From positions 1 to 64,000 of the forward strand of contig NZ_AUGC01000001.1 in the NCBI RefSeq assembly GCF_000426825.1: a stretch of 64,000 nt of DNA, written 5' to 3'. Every line of letters begins with the position of its first letter. Within the stretch, counting starts at the first letter, position 1. The DNA is from Thermonema rossianum DSM 10300. GTDB lineage: Bacteria > Bacteroidota > Bacteroidia > Cytophagales > Thermonemataceae. The notes under the pieces were generated by a model. The model saw only the letters and a list, made by a program, of their open reading frames with translations. It had not been told where the DNA came from and made no database searches. The position numbers were made by a program, and so were the translations under genes. This document shows positions 53,130-62,220 of the stretch, piece after piece.

Positions 53130-54332
53130 ATGTTGCAATGGATGGCAGCTTCTTGGTTGTGGGCATTGGGTGCCGTAGGGGTGCCGGTGGCTATCCATTG
53201 GCTGAGCAAACGACAAGCCAAAGAGGTATGGGTGGGCTCTTTGCGTTTTTTTGAGGATGAAGAGAGCCGGCGTTTTCAAAGTTTTCAGCTACAGGACAAA
53301 ATGCGCTTATTGCTGCGCATGCTTTTTACGGCATGCATAGTTTTGGCACTGGCACAGCCGGTGTGGTATTACCGCGCCGGGCATCAAAATCAAGCATCTT
53401 GGATACTGGTAAGCAATGATCTGCTGCCTGTGTCGTATTACAATTATGCTCGTTTACACCGTCTGCTCGACTCGCTCAAGCAGGGTAAAGAGGCGGAAAT
53501 ACGCCGTTTGAGCGATGGTTTCCCCTTGTTGAACTTACCGTTGAAAGAAAAACACGATACCGGCGCCACCGATTATGTGTTTTTTCTTCCGCTGTTGGAT
53601 AGCCTGGCAGTGCAGCGCCCGGTGCATGCAATTGCCGGACTTGAAAGCAGCCGGTGGGCAGATATGTTGCCGGCTTACCGGAACAAGGTGCATTGGCACT
53701 TCCTGCTGCCCGACTACAGCGATACCGTCTTTTATTTTGACAAAGCCCGCTACTTTCAAAAGACGCCCTATCCTTTGCTTTCATTCGAAAGAGTGGAGGC
53801 AGCAGAAGAGCAGAGCTTGCATCTTTCGTGGGTAGTCGTTTATGATGACGACACGGCCGGCGACACTTTGCAATGGCACCGCTTTTTTGAAGAGGCGTTC
53901 AAACCATACCATGTGACGGTAACCTTTTATCCGGTAGAAGAAAGCAGACAGTTGCCTGTTGTTGATGTGTGGTGGAGTGAGCAAGCCCCACCGGCCGCTT
54001 GTAGTGCCGGCATAAGAAAGCAAGCAGCCGATGCTTCTTTGTGGTGCTTTGCGCAGCAAACAGGCTATTGGCAATTGCGGTGTTTGCCCGGTGGGTTGCC
54101 TGCCGATGAGTATGAGCTGCTGAAAAAGGAACTGTGGCAAGTGGCCGTTCGGCGCCGGCAGACCTTGCCCGAAACGGTTATCACGCCCCCTGCTGTGTTG
54201 CAAAGCACACAAGAGAGCAAGGCACAGGTATGGCTGCCTGTCCGTTTGGCACCTTGGCTGCTTTGGCTTGCCATTGTTTTATGTATCATTGATGTAGGCT
54301 GGTTTGCTTATGAGCAGAGAGGTACAGAATAA
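53130..54332 (+). CDS. BatA-like membrane protein (aerotolerance N-terminal domain)
   Basis: It encodes 400 residues. The N-terminus (WLWALGAVGVPVAIHWLSKRQAKEVWVGSLRF, with a following membrane helix near 65-83) matches the BatA/aerotolerance-regulator N-terminal domain. A large extracytoplasmic segment and a C-terminal membrane helix (about 371-393) follow. No vWA domain with MIDAS is visible, unlike classical BatA/BatB. It overlaps the next gene by 23 nt. Confidence 0.75.
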   Translation: MLQWMAASWLWALGAVGVPVAIHWLSKRQAKEVWVGSLRFFEDEESRRFQSFQLQDKMRLLLRMLFTACIVLALAQPVWYYRAGHQNQASWILVSNDLLPVSYYNYARLHRLLDSLKQGKEAEIRRLSDGFPLLNLPLKEKHDTGATDYVFFLPLLDSLAVQRPVHAIAGLESSRWADMLPAYRNKVHWHFLLPDYSDTVFYFDKARYFQKTPYPLLSFERVEAAEEQSLHLSWVVVYDDDTAGDTLQWHRFFEEAFKPYHVTVTFYPVEESRQLPVVDVWWSEQAPPAACSAGIRKQAADASLWCFAQQTGYWQLRCLPGGLPADEYELLKKELWQVAVRRRQTLPETVITPPAVLQSTQESKAQVWLPVRLAPWLLWLAIVLCIIDVGWFAYEQRGTE

Positions 54333-56448
54333 GCTGCGCCATTTACACAGAAAGCGCGTGATGCATTATTGCCTGCATATGGTTGCTTGGAGTGGGGGCA
54401 TCACGGGGCTGTCGGCTGTTTTCATGCACCTGTTGACCATGCATGACATGGAGGGGCTTGTGTGGGTTGCCATCGTGTCAGTGCTTCTTTTTGGGGCTTT
54501 GCATCTGCCACATAATTACCTTTCTTACAGGGCACTTATCGATTGCTTGCACAAAAGCCATCCGGAGTTGGAGCATAGCCTGCATTTTTTAAGGGTGCCC
54601 AACAGTACGGCCTTTTACCGCTTGCTTTATGAACGCATAGAACCGCGTTTGGCAGCCATTGACACGGTGCCGTATCCGTATGCCCGGCGCTCTTGGATGT
54701 GGTGGAGCGGGCTTTGTCTGTTGTCGTGCTTGTTTATATGGGCAGTACATGGCAGGGTATCCGTAAAGGCAACCACAAAAGAAGCACAAGAGCCGGTTGT
54801 GGCGGCTTTGGATACCGGGCGTTTATCCGTTGCTGCGGAGTGGACGGTTTTCCCGCCTGCTTATACAGGGAAAACGGCCGCACGTGAAACCAAAGAGCAT
54901 TTTCAGCTAATAGAGGGCAGCAGCCTGCATGTAAAAGTAAGTGCATCCGATAGCCTGCAAAAAGCCTACTTGTTGTTCAATTTCACGGACACTTTGTTTT
55001 TACGTAGAAATACGCCCTGCCACTATAGCCTGCACTGGCAGCCGGAAAAAAGCGGCTTGTATCAATTGCAATTACTTTATCAAGACAGCCTTTTCATTGC
55101 CGATGCCCGCCAGATGACACTGCTACCCGATAGCCTGCCGCGTGGATATTGGCTGTCGCTTACGCAAACTGATATATTTGTGCCTTACCGGCCCGGTAAA
55201 GAACCGGCTTATCAATGGATTCTGGAAGCTACCGACGATTTTGGTATTGAGTCGATCCAAGCCACTCTGACCATTGCACGTGGTACGGGCGAGCAGGTGA
55301 GTTTTTATGAAAAGGCGCTACCTCTGGCTATAACAGTCTTGAACAAACGCCATCAGCGGGCATCGCTACATCTGGCACCACTTGAGTGGGGGGCTGCCTG
55401 GGGCGATGAGGTGTTTGTAAGTGTATGGGTGCGCGACAACAAAAAACCCGTATCTCAAGTAACGCAGCTGCCTGTGCTTCGTTTGACGATGGAAGACACC
55501 AGTGCACAAGTGCTTGCGGCAGAAGGCTTTGGAGTAGGGGTGAACCGTTTACCTGAGTATTTCAGAAGCCAACGGCAAATTATCATAGATACGGAGGAGC
55601 TGCTGCGCGTGCATAAGCAACTGCCGGAAGCAGCGTTTCGCCAACGTTCGCAAAACATAGCCTTTGACCAAAAAGCATTGCGCATGCGTTATGGTAAGTT
55701 TTTGGGAGAAGAAGACTACCTGGCTGCTTCGCCCACAACCAAACACGAAGAAACCACAGAAGAAGCGGACGATGAACACCACGGGCATGAGCATGAAGAG
55801 CATCATCATGAGGGGCACGAGCATGCAGAAGGCGAGCAAGCCGACCTTTTGGCGGCCTACCGGCATGTCCATGATTTGAGCGAAATCAATACTTTCCTCG
55901 ATCCGGCCACGCGCGATACCTTAAAAAAAGCATTGGCTGCCATGTGGGAGTCGGAGAAGTATTTGCGTTTGGCAAAACCACAACAGGCGCTGCCCTATCA
56001 ATACGAAGCACTGAAATACCTGAAGATGGTGCAGCAGAAATCGCGGGTTTATGTCAGGAAAAGCGGTATAGATTTACCACCGTTGAGCGAAGAATACCGC
56101 CTTTCTAAGGCCGGTGAAGTACCACAAGCCCCCCGGCGCCGGCTGCTGCCCTTGCCGGCAACCATACCGTCGTATGCCCGGCTTGCAGAATGGTGGCAAG
56201 TGCTTTGGTTAAGCCACCTGACAGGCAAACCCTTGTCTGCCCTTCAACTGCAGCAGTTGTCGCAAACAATAATGACCTTGCCGGCTTCCGAAGAACAAAA
56301 AATGGAGCTCATACGGCAGGTAGGGGCTTTGCAAAGACGCCCTGCCTGCGTAGAATGCCGGCAACATCTGTTAAAAACGCTATTTCAGTTGTTGCAGCAG
56401 CCCGCTTTGCCGCAGCGCCCTTTGTCGCGTACTTTACAAATCCCCTAA
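54310..56448 (+). CDS. Large membrane protein, DUF4175-like, with His/Glu-rich segment
   Basis: From ATG 54310, 712 residues. Two membrane helices lie near 22-45 and 52-70, and another near 138-155. A long exported region follows, with beta-rich domains and then a helical part. A striking His/Glu/Asp-rich segment (about 480-512; for example DEHHGHEHEEHHHEG) is a likely metal-binding or disordered acidic linker. Proteins of this layout are found next to BatA-like proteins in Bacteroidota. It overlaps the preceding gene by 23 nt, so the two are coupled. Its 3' end overlaps the convergent SDR gene by 15 bp. Function unknown. Confidence 0.65.
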   Translation: MSREVQNKLRHLHRKRVMHYCLHMVAWSGGITGLSAVFMHLLTMHDMEGLVWVAIVSVLLFGALHLPHNYLSYRALIDCLHKSHPELEHSLHFLRVPNSTAFYRLLYERIEPRLAAIDTVPYPYARRSWMWWSGLCLLSCLFIWAVHGRVSVKATTKEAQEPVVAALDTGRLSVAAEWTVFPPAYTGKTAARETKEHFQLIEGSSLHVKVSASDSLQKAYLLFNFTDTLFLRRNTPCHYSLHWQPEKSGLYQLQLLYQDSLFIADARQMTLLPDSLPRGYWLSLTQTDIFVPYRPGKEPAYQWILEATDDFGIESIQATLTIARGTGEQVSFYEKALPLAITVLNKRHQRASLHLAPLEWGAAWGDEVFVSVWVRDNKKPVSQVTQLPVLRLTMEDTSAQVLAAEGFGVGVNRLPEYFRSQRQIIIDTEELLRVHKQLPEAAFRQRSQNIAFDQKALRMRYGKFLGEEDYLAASPTTKHEETTEEADDEHHGHEHEEHHHEGHEHAEGEQADLLAAYRHVHDLSEINTFLDPATRDTLKKALAAMWESEKYLRLAKPQQALPYQYEALKYLKMVQQKSRVYVRKSGIDLPPLSEEYRLSKAGEVPQAPRRRLLPLPATIPSYARLAEWWQVLWLSHLTGKPLSALQLQQLSQTIMTLPASEEQKMELIRQVGALQRRPACVECRQHLLKTLFQLLQQPALPQRPLSRTLQIP

Positions 56449-57156
56449 TTGCGGACGCAGCAATATCTCTTCTACCACACTGCGCCCGGACAACGTAAAA
56501 GCAGCCCATACGGCCCGGGCCACATCTTCGGGAGGCATCAAGCGGTGCTCGTCGATGTCTGCCCCGGCCCAGCTGTTGGTATAGGTAGCGCCTGGCATCA
56601 CAGCAGTAACGCGCAAGCCTGCTGTTTTCAACTCTTCGCGCAGTGCTCGTGCCATGCCTAAAAGGGCATGTTTGGCAGTTACATAAGCGCCACAGTTGTC
56701 GAAGCCGCGCAGGCTGGCTACCGATGCGATGAAAAAAAGGTGCCCCTGCCGCTGCGCTATCATGAGGGGCAGCAAACGCCGGTTGATGATATGCGCACTC
56801 ACTACATTGGTTTGAAGCATCTGCTGCAAAGCATCGTGCGATTCTTCCATCAGGGGCTTCACACGGAAAACCGCTGCATTGTGCACCACGGCAGCCGGTG
56901 CAGTGCCGAGCCGGGCTGCAAAATCGGCAAAAGCCAAACAGTCTTCTGTTTGAGACAGGTCTGCCTGCTGTACGTGGCAAGCAACAGGGTACTTATTTTC
57001 TATGGTTTCTTTTAACTGCAAGAGTTCACTTTGGTTGCGGCTGCAAGTAGCTATATCGTAGCCTTCGGCAGCAAAACGCTCTACCAAAGCACGCCCGATG
57101 CCTTTGGTGCCGCCCGTGATGACTATCAAGCTTTTGGACGATATGTTATGAGACAT
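56434..57156 (-). CDS. Short-chain dehydrogenase/reductase
   Basis: From ATG 57154-57156 it has 240 residues, a classical SDR. TGGTKGIG (14-21) binds the cofactor, NAA (about 89-91) replaces NNAG, and YVTAK (about 155-159) is the catalytic Tyr-Lys pair, with Ser about 13 residues before. The Arg/Ser after strand 2 (CSRNQ) suggests NADP preference. The substrate cannot be read from the sequence; sepiapterin-reductase-like or 3-ketoacyl reduction are both possible. It lies between the DUF4175-like gene (convergent) and the TPR-phosphatase gene (divergent). Confidence 0.88.
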   Translation of the reverse strand: MSHNISSKSLIVITGGTKGIGRALVERFAAEGYDIATCSRNQSELLQLKETIENKYPVACHVQQADLSQTEDCLAFADFAARLGTAPAAVVHNAAVFRVKPLMEESHDALQQMLQTNVVSAHIINRRLLPLMIAQRQGHLFFIASVASLRGFDNCGAYVTAKHALLGMARALREELKTAGLRVTAVMPGATYTNSWAGADIDEHRLMPPEDVARAVWAAFTLSGRSVVEEILLRPQLGDL

Positions 57157-57212
57157 AATTCTTTTTTTTGTAAACTTACACAATACAAAACAAATGATGC
57201 CTAATACTTTTC

Positions 57213-59318
57213 ATGAAACACCATAAGCCAACCACTATGCGCTTGACACTTGTTTTTTCTCTGTTGCTTTTTGGACTCTTATCTTCATTGCAGGCACAGC
57301 AGGCAGCAGAGTTGAATTACCGGGAAAAAGTAAAAAAAGCCCTTCAAGAAGGGGCAGACTCTACTACCCTTGCCCTGATAGAGCAGTGGAGGGCGCAGCT
57401 TTTCAACCAAGACGCTACTGCAAGCCTGGCAGAAACCTACCTTTACGAGGGCGAGTACCATTTGAACCACGAAGAGTATGGCGAGGCACTGGAAGCCTTC
57501 AGAAAAGCAGAGGAGCTTTGGAAAAAAGCACCGCCTGCCGACAACACCCCTTTAGGTGTGCTGTATTTGGACCTCGGGCGTGTGTACTTTCTGCGCTACG
57601 ACTATGCCAAGGCGGCCGACCTGTATATAAAAGCACTGCGCATCTTTGAAGCCAATCGCCAAGACGCCTATGCCTGTGAAACACTCTCGCAATTGGGCGA
57701 AACCTATATCACCATGAAGAACTTGTCCAAGGGCATAGAATACCTTGAACAAGGGATAGAAGTGTGCAGCCGTTTGGAAGACATTTCCAACTTGGCTTCC
57801 ATGGAAAACACCTTGGCAGTGGCTTATTCCGATAATGGACAGCACGAAGAAGCCATTGAACATTACCGCAAGGCTTATGAGCTTTGTGAACAAATGAACT
57901 ATGCCCCCGGCATGTATTACACGCTGTCCAATATGGGCTATGAATACTACCTGCTCAAGCAATACCAAGAGGCTTTGGCACACTTCAACCGGGCGCTTGA
58001 AATAGTAGAGCAAAACGATCTGCATGGCATGGAAGCCAGTGCTTTGGTCAACATGAGCTATGTGTATTTCGATAAAGGCAACTATGCCGAAGCGCTTGAG
58101 CTACAGAAAAAAAGTTTGGCATTGGCACAAGAAACAGGCAGAAAGTTCATAGAACAAGAATGCTACGAAGCCATCAGCCGTACTTATGAAAAAATGGGGC
58201 AAGCGGCCCTTGCTCTTGAATATTACAAAAAAGCGGTGGCTTTGAAAGACGAGCTTCAGCTGGCAGAGCAGCAAGAAACAGCCAACCAAATTGCTGCCCG
58301 TTATGAACTGGAAAAAGCAGAGATGGAAAAACAGCGCGCACAGCAAGAGCTTGCCATCAAAGAGTTGCGCGTGCAGCGGCAACGCTATGCCGTATTGCTC
58401 TTTGCCGCTATGGCACTCTTGGCTTTGGTGATGGCATTCTTTATTTGGCGACAAGCAGAGCAGCGCCGCAAAGTAAATGAGGAGTTAACCAAACTGAACA
58501 GCATACTCAAAGAACAGAAGGAAGAAATAGAGGTGCAAAACGAACAGCTGGCAACCACACACAACAAAATCCTCGAGAGCATACGTTATGCCCAGCGTAT
58601 TCAAGCAGCCCTTTTCCCTTCCCTGCATCAATTCAAAACTCTTTTCCCCGAATCTGCCATCTTTTGGCGTCCAAAAGACATCGTAAGTGGCGATTTTTAC
58701 TGGTGTGCCCAAAAAGATGGACTCACTTACTTGGCTGTTAGCGACTGCACCGGCCATGGTGTGCCCGGTGGCTTCATGACCGTAATGGGCATCAATTTCT
58801 TAAACCAGATATTGCATGAAGATAATGTGATGGACCCTGCCGAAATCCTGACGCAGCTTGACCGTCGTATTACCACCACCTTGCAGCAGCATGACCCCGA
58901 GGTAAAAGACGGTATGGATATCGCCCTGCTGATGATAAACCCGGCGGAAGGGACCCTTACCGTCAGCTTGGCAAAACAACGGATGCATATACTTAGTGAC
59001 GATGGCTATGAAGAATTGCCCGCTTCAAAATACTCAATCGGTGCCGGAGGGCTATACGGAGAAAAAGAGTTTACAAACCGGATAGTGCAACTGCGACCCG
59101 GGCAGATTTTTTACCTGCACACCGACGGCTACATAGACCAATTCGATAAAGGTAATCGTAAGAAATTTAAAATCAGGCAGTTTAGAGAGCTTATCCGGCA
59201 AATCTATACGCTTCCCTTTGAAGAGCAGGAGCGTATTTTGGCAGAGCGCTTCGATGAATGGCGGGGCGGACAAGCCCAAACCGATGATGTTTTGGTAGTG
59301 GCTTTTCGCTGTAGTTGA
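57213..59318 (+). CDS. TPR sensor - SpoIIE/PP2C-type serine phosphatase
   Basis: It encodes 701 residues: signal peptide (about 1-28, SLQAQ), six or more TPR repeats (about 60-360, for example ALAHFNRALEIVEQ), a coiled coil, a membrane helix (about 390-412), another coiled coil (HAMP-like, 415-460) and a SpoIIE/RsbU phosphatase domain (about 470-701; FWRPKDIVSGDFYW, DCTGHGVPGGFMTV, HTDGYID and a final QTDDVLVV). The periplasmic TPR part would sense a partner and regulate the cytoplasmic phosphatase, which normally acts on anti-sigma-factor antagonists. No such partner is encoded nearby. Confidence 0.9.
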   Translation: MKHHKPTTMRLTLVFSLLLFGLLSSLQAQQAAELNYREKVKKALQEGADSTTLALIEQWRAQLFNQDATASLAETYLYEGEYHLNHEEYGEALEAFRKAEELWKKAPPADNTPLGVLYLDLGRVYFLRYDYAKAADLYIKALRIFEANRQDAYACETLSQLGETYITMKNLSKGIEYLEQGIEVCSRLEDISNLASMENTLAVAYSDNGQHEEAIEHYRKAYELCEQMNYAPGMYYTLSNMGYEYYLLKQYQEALAHFNRALEIVEQNDLHGMEASALVNMSYVYFDKGNYAEALELQKKSLALAQETGRKFIEQECYEAISRTYEKMGQAALALEYYKKAVALKDELQLAEQQETANQIAARYELEKAEMEKQRAQQELAIKELRVQRQRYAVLLFAAMALLALVMAFFIWRQAEQRRKVNEELTKLNSILKEQKEEIEVQNEQLATTHNKILESIRYAQRIQAALFPSLHQFKTLFPESAIFWRPKDIVSGDFYWCAQKDGLTYLAVSDCTGHGVPGGFMTVMGINFLNQILHEDNVMDPAEILTQLDRRITTTLQQHDPEVKDGMDIALLMINPAEGTLTVSLAKQRMHILSDDGYEELPASKYSIGAGGLYGEKEFTNRIVQLRPGQIFYLHTDGYIDQFDKGNRKKFKIRQFRELIRQIYTLPFEEQERILAERFDEWRGGQAQTDDVLVVAFRCS

Positions 59319-59362
59319 TTGTTTATGAGTTGAATAGAAGCGGCTGATTACCAATAGGGCTG

Positions 59363-59394
59363 TTTTTTTATTTCGTGAAATTGCCTTAAATTTG
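59363..59394 (+). promoter_or_regulatory. Candidate promoter upstream of the small membrane protein and oxoamine synthase
   Basis: TAAATTTG (59387-59394) is an exact TAnnTTTG match; a T7 tract (59363-59369) lies at the -33 position. The start would be near 59401, about 25 nt before the 34-residue protein. Confidence 0.45.
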
Positions 59395-59426
59395 GGCGCT
59401 ACACATTTAAAAATCAGGAAGAAGTT

Positions 59427-59531
59427 ATGACCGGAATCATCTTTTTTGCCGTTCTACTCACCGTTTCGATGCTCGTAGGGCTTTGGCTCGAAAAAGCTGA
59501 AAAACAGCGCTTGCAAGGCAATAATCAATAA
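59427..59531 (+). CDS. Small single-span membrane protein, 34 residues
   Basis: ATG 59427, TAA 59529-59531; AGGAAGAAG lies 5-13 nt upstream. The product starts with a membrane helix (residues 3-21, TGIIFFAVLLTVSMLVGLW) and ends with a charged tail LEKAEKQRLQGNNQ. It precedes the oxoamine synthase by 37 nt and is probably co-transcribed with it. Function unknown. Confidence 0.6.
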   Translation: MTGIIFFAVLLTVSMLVGLWLEKAEKQRLQGNNQ

Positions 59532-59568
59532 GCAGGCGTCCCGGAGAAATTTTTCTCGCCTTCTTTTT

Positions 59569-60867
59569 ATGTTTCACAATCAAAAAAACAGTTCAGCTGT
59601 GGATTTATTCAAAAAAATCGAAATCGATAAAGGTCCTTTGGGGCAACACTCCGACCGTGCCCATGGCTATTTTACTTTCCCCAAATTGGAAGGTGAAATT
59701 GCCCCGCGCATGCAATTCAATGGTAAGACCGTTCTTACCTGGAGCCTGAACAACTATTTGGGCTTGGCAAACCATCCCGAAGTGCGCAAAGCCGATGCCG
59801 AAGCCGCTGCCAAATGGGGCTTGGCTTATCCCATGGGCTCGCGTATGATGACCGGCAACACGGCGCTGCATGAGGAGTTGGAGCAGCGTTTGGCAAAATT
59901 TGTCGGTAAAGAAGATGCATTCCTACTAAACTATGGCTATCAGGGCATCATGTCTGCCATTGATGCCATCTTGGACCGTCGCGATGTGGTCGTATATGAC
60001 TCGCTGTCGCATGCCTGCATCATCGATGGCGTGCGCTTGCATATGGGCAAACGTTTTGTTTTCCCGCACAACGACATAGAAGCGCTGGAGAAGCAGCTGC
60101 AGCGCGCTATGAAGATTGTAGAAAAGACCGGCGGCGGCATCCTGGTGATTACCGAAGGTGTCTTTGGCATGGAAGGCACCCAAGGAAAGCTGAAAGAGAT
60201 TGTAGCACTGAAAGAGAAATATCCCTTCCGCCTGATGGTGGACGATGCCCACGGTTTTGGTGCCATGGGCGCTACCGGTGCCGGAACCGGTGAAGAGCAA
60301 GGTTGTCAGGATGGTATAGACCTGTATTTTGCCACTTTTGCCAAGTCGATGGCTGCCATTGGTGCCTTTGTGGCTGCCGATGCCCATGTGATTGAGTATT
60401 TGAAATACAATATGCGCTCGCAAATCTTTGCCAAGGCGCTACCCATGCCTTTGGTAGAAGGCGCCTTGAAACGCCTGGAGCTACTGCAAACCAAGCCCGA
60501 ACTGCGTGAAAAGCTTTGGACCATCGTGCGTGCGCTTCAATCGGGCTTAAAAGAGCGTGGCTTCAATATTGGCAACACGCAGTCGCCGGTAACACCTGTT
60601 TTCTTGCAGGGCGGAAAAGATGAAGCTACCCGCATGGCGCTGGATTTGCGTGAAAACTATGGCATCTTCTGCTCTATAGTTGCTTATCCGGTGGTGCCTA
60701 AAGGCGTGATTATGTTCCGCCTGATACCTACGGCTACCCACACCCTCGAAGACGTAGAGGAAACCCTGCGTGCTTTTGAAGAGGTAGGCAAGAAACTGAA
60801 AGCGGGCGCTTACAAAGGTGCTCATGAAAATGACTTGCCCGAAGTGCCGGCACTTTATAATACTTAA
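59569..60867 (+). CDS. Alpha-oxoamine synthase family enzyme (serine palmitoyltransferase or cysteate acyltransferase type)
   Basis: It encodes 432 residues of the PLP-dependent alpha-oxoamine synthase family. Motifs are WSLNNYLGLANHPEV, GSRMMTGN, the cofactor-stacking SHACIIDGVRL, VDDAHGFGAMG and the PLP lysine K259 in FAKSMAAIGAF. The family makes the sphingoid base (from serine) or the capnine base of sulfonolipids (from cysteate) in Bacteroidota; the alternatives 2-amino-3-ketobutyrate ligase and BioF fit less well because of the N-terminal extension (about 1-35). It joins a small membrane protein in one unit. Cysteate synthesis genes are not seen here. Confidence 0.85.
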   Translation: MFHNQKNSSAVDLFKKIEIDKGPLGQHSDRAHGYFTFPKLEGEIAPRMQFNGKTVLTWSLNNYLGLANHPEVRKADAEAAAKWGLAYPMGSRMMTGNTALHEELEQRLAKFVGKEDAFLLNYGYQGIMSAIDAILDRRDVVVYDSLSHACIIDGVRLHMGKRFVFPHNDIEALEKQLQRAMKIVEKTGGGILVITEGVFGMEGTQGKLKEIVALKEKYPFRLMVDDAHGFGAMGATGAGTGEEQGCQDGIDLYFATFAKSMAAIGAFVAADAHVIEYLKYNMRSQIFAKALPMPLVEGALKRLELLQTKPELREKLWTIVRALQSGLKERGFNIGNTQSPVTPVFLQGGKDEATRMALDLRENYGIFCSIVAYPVVPKGVIMFRLIPTATHTLEDVEETLRAFEEVGKKLKAGAYKGAHENDLPEVPALYNT

Positions 60868-60954
60868 CAGGAAAAAGGCAGAAAAAACATAAACCAACTT
60901 TATCGAAAAACGTAATAAATTTCAGTTTTCATTAGGAAAAATGAAATTTATATG

Positions 60955-60962
60955 TAGATTTG
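60955..60962 (+). promoter_or_regulatory. Candidate -7 element of the Hc1-like gene
   Basis: TAGATTTG is an exact TAnnTTTG match, 37 nt before the start codon, in an AT-rich gap. A T-rich -33 region lies around 60926-60930, slightly too far. Confidence 0.35.
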
Positions 60963-60999
60963 GACGATTTTCGATTGTAAAACTTAAAAGAACAAGCGT

Positions 61000-61185
61000 A
61001 TGAAAAAGTTTGAAGAACTCAAAAACATCGTTTTGGCTGCTGAAGAAGATGCCAAAAAATTCTATGAAAAAGACAACCAAGCTGCCGGCACCCGTTTGCG
61101 TAAAGCCATGCAGCAATTGAAAGAGTTGGCTCACGACATCCGTAAGGAAGTACAAGAAATTAAGAACTCTAAAAAAGGAGCTTAA
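61000..61185 (+). CDS. Histone H1-like (Hc1-family) protein
   Basis: It encodes 61 residues: MKKFEELKNIVLAAEEDAKKF start, a helical Lys/Glu-rich core (RLRKAMQQLKELAHDIRKEVQEIK) and a basic end NSKKGA. It matches the short Hc1-like proteins common in Bacteroidota, thought to bind DNA. Unlike chlamydial Hc1 it lacks a long Lys/Ala tail. It is its own unit, with a promoter candidate and a terminator. Confidence 0.85.
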   Translation: MKKFEELKNIVLAAEEDAKKFYEKDNQAAGTRLRKAMQQLKELAHDIRKEVQEIKNSKKGA

Positions 61186-61488
61186 TTATCGAAAAAGAGC
61201 TACTCTGTATAGGAGGAAGGTTGTATTCCACAGCCTTCCTTTCTTTATTTTCCTGTTGAAAAGAACAAAAAAAGAGCCTTCCTTAAAAAGAAAGGCCCTT
61301 CCACACAGAAAGTTAAACTACTTCTTGCACGCTTTTGAATGCTTGTTATGTGTTGATACATTGAATGCTGAAAAGGTAACCGCCCAAAGAAAAAAAAATG
61401 GACCGTTGACTACAAGCTTTGCGCTTTTCGGCAACAAGCCATAGCTTGCGGTCGTTATCATTTCATCCATAATCAAAAGTTATCAGCT
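61186..61488 (+). other. Intergenic region before hisA
   Basis: About 300 bp without a convincing gene. It holds the Hc1-like terminator (61214-61250). A possible hisA promoter follows: TTTG (61334-61337), 19 nt, then TACATTGA (61357-61364, imperfect TAnnTTTG). The reading frame 61256-61444 is low-complexity and Lys-rich at its start and I do not call it. No His-codon-rich leader peptide or attenuator is visible. Confidence 0.4.
61214..61250 (+). terminator. Terminator after the Hc1-like gene
   Basis: An 11-bp stem (AGGAAGGTTGT/ACAGCCTTCCT, one G-T) with a 5-nt loop is followed by TTCTTTATTTT. Confidence 0.75.
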
Positions 61489-62220
61489 ATGAAAATCATT
61501 CCTGCTATTGACCTTATCGGAGGCAAGTGTGTGCGCCTTCGTTTTGGCGACTACAATCAAAAAACCGAATATTACGAAGACCCTTTGGAGGCTGCCCGTC
61601 AGTTTGAGGCGGCAGGCATCACGCATTTGCATCTTGTAGATTTGGACGGTGCCAAGCAAGGGCAGCCCGTCAATATAGAGGTGCTGGAGCGCATTGCCGC
61701 GCATACCCACCTGCAAATAGACTTTGGCGGTGGCATCCGGAAAAAAGAAGACATAGAGCGAGTGCTTGCTGCCGGCGCCGTACAAGTAACGGTTGGTTCT
61801 TTGGCGGTGAAGCAGCCCGAAACAGTCGTAGAGTGGTTGCATGATTTCGGACCGGAAAAGTTGATTATCGGTGCCGATATAAAAGATGGAAAAATTGCCG
61901 TGAATGCGTGGCAAGACCTAAGCAAGCATACAGCCGAAGACTTTTTGCAGTTCTATGCCCGCCAGGGGGCTCGCTATGTAGTGTGCACGGACATTAGCCG
62001 CGACGGCAGTTTGCAAGGCACAAACGTTGAGTTTTACCGCCATTTGCAGCAGCAGTGCCCTGAATTGCACTTCATTGCCAGTGGTGGAGTGGCTTCCATC
62101 AGCGACTTGCTGCAGTTGCAGGCGGCCGGGCTGTATGGTGTCATTGTAGGCAAAGCCATTTATGAAGGATATATTCAACTCACAGACCTTGCTAAACTGA
62201 TAAAAAACAATGCTTACTAA
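61489..62220 (+). CDS. hisA: ProFAR isomerase
   Basis: It encodes 243 residues, a (beta/alpha)8 barrel that isomerises ProFAR to PRFAR in histidine synthesis. The catalytic Asp8 (IPAIDLIGG) and a second Asp near 129 (GADIKDG) are present; phosphate loops are IDFGGGIRK and IASGGVAS. The last codons overlap hisF by 11 nt. The rest of the his pathway is not in the window. Confidence 0.96.
   Translation: MKIIPAIDLIGGKCVRLRFGDYNQKTEYYEDPLEAARQFEAAGITHLHLVDLDGAKQGQPVNIEVLERIAAHTHLQIDFGGGIRKKEDIERVLAAGAVQVTVGSLAVKQPETVVEWLHDFGPEKLIIGADIKDGKIAVNAWQDLSKHTAEDFLQFYARQGARYVVCTDISRDGSLQGTNVEFYRHLQQQCPELHFIASGGVASISDLLQLQAAGLYGVIVGKAIYEGYIQLTDLAKLIKNNAY

Noticed and set aside
61256-61444. 62-codon frame between the Hc1-like gene and hisA
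   Set aside because: Lys-rich low-complexity start, no ribosome-binding site, no family, and it covers a terminator-rich spacer and a possible promoter.
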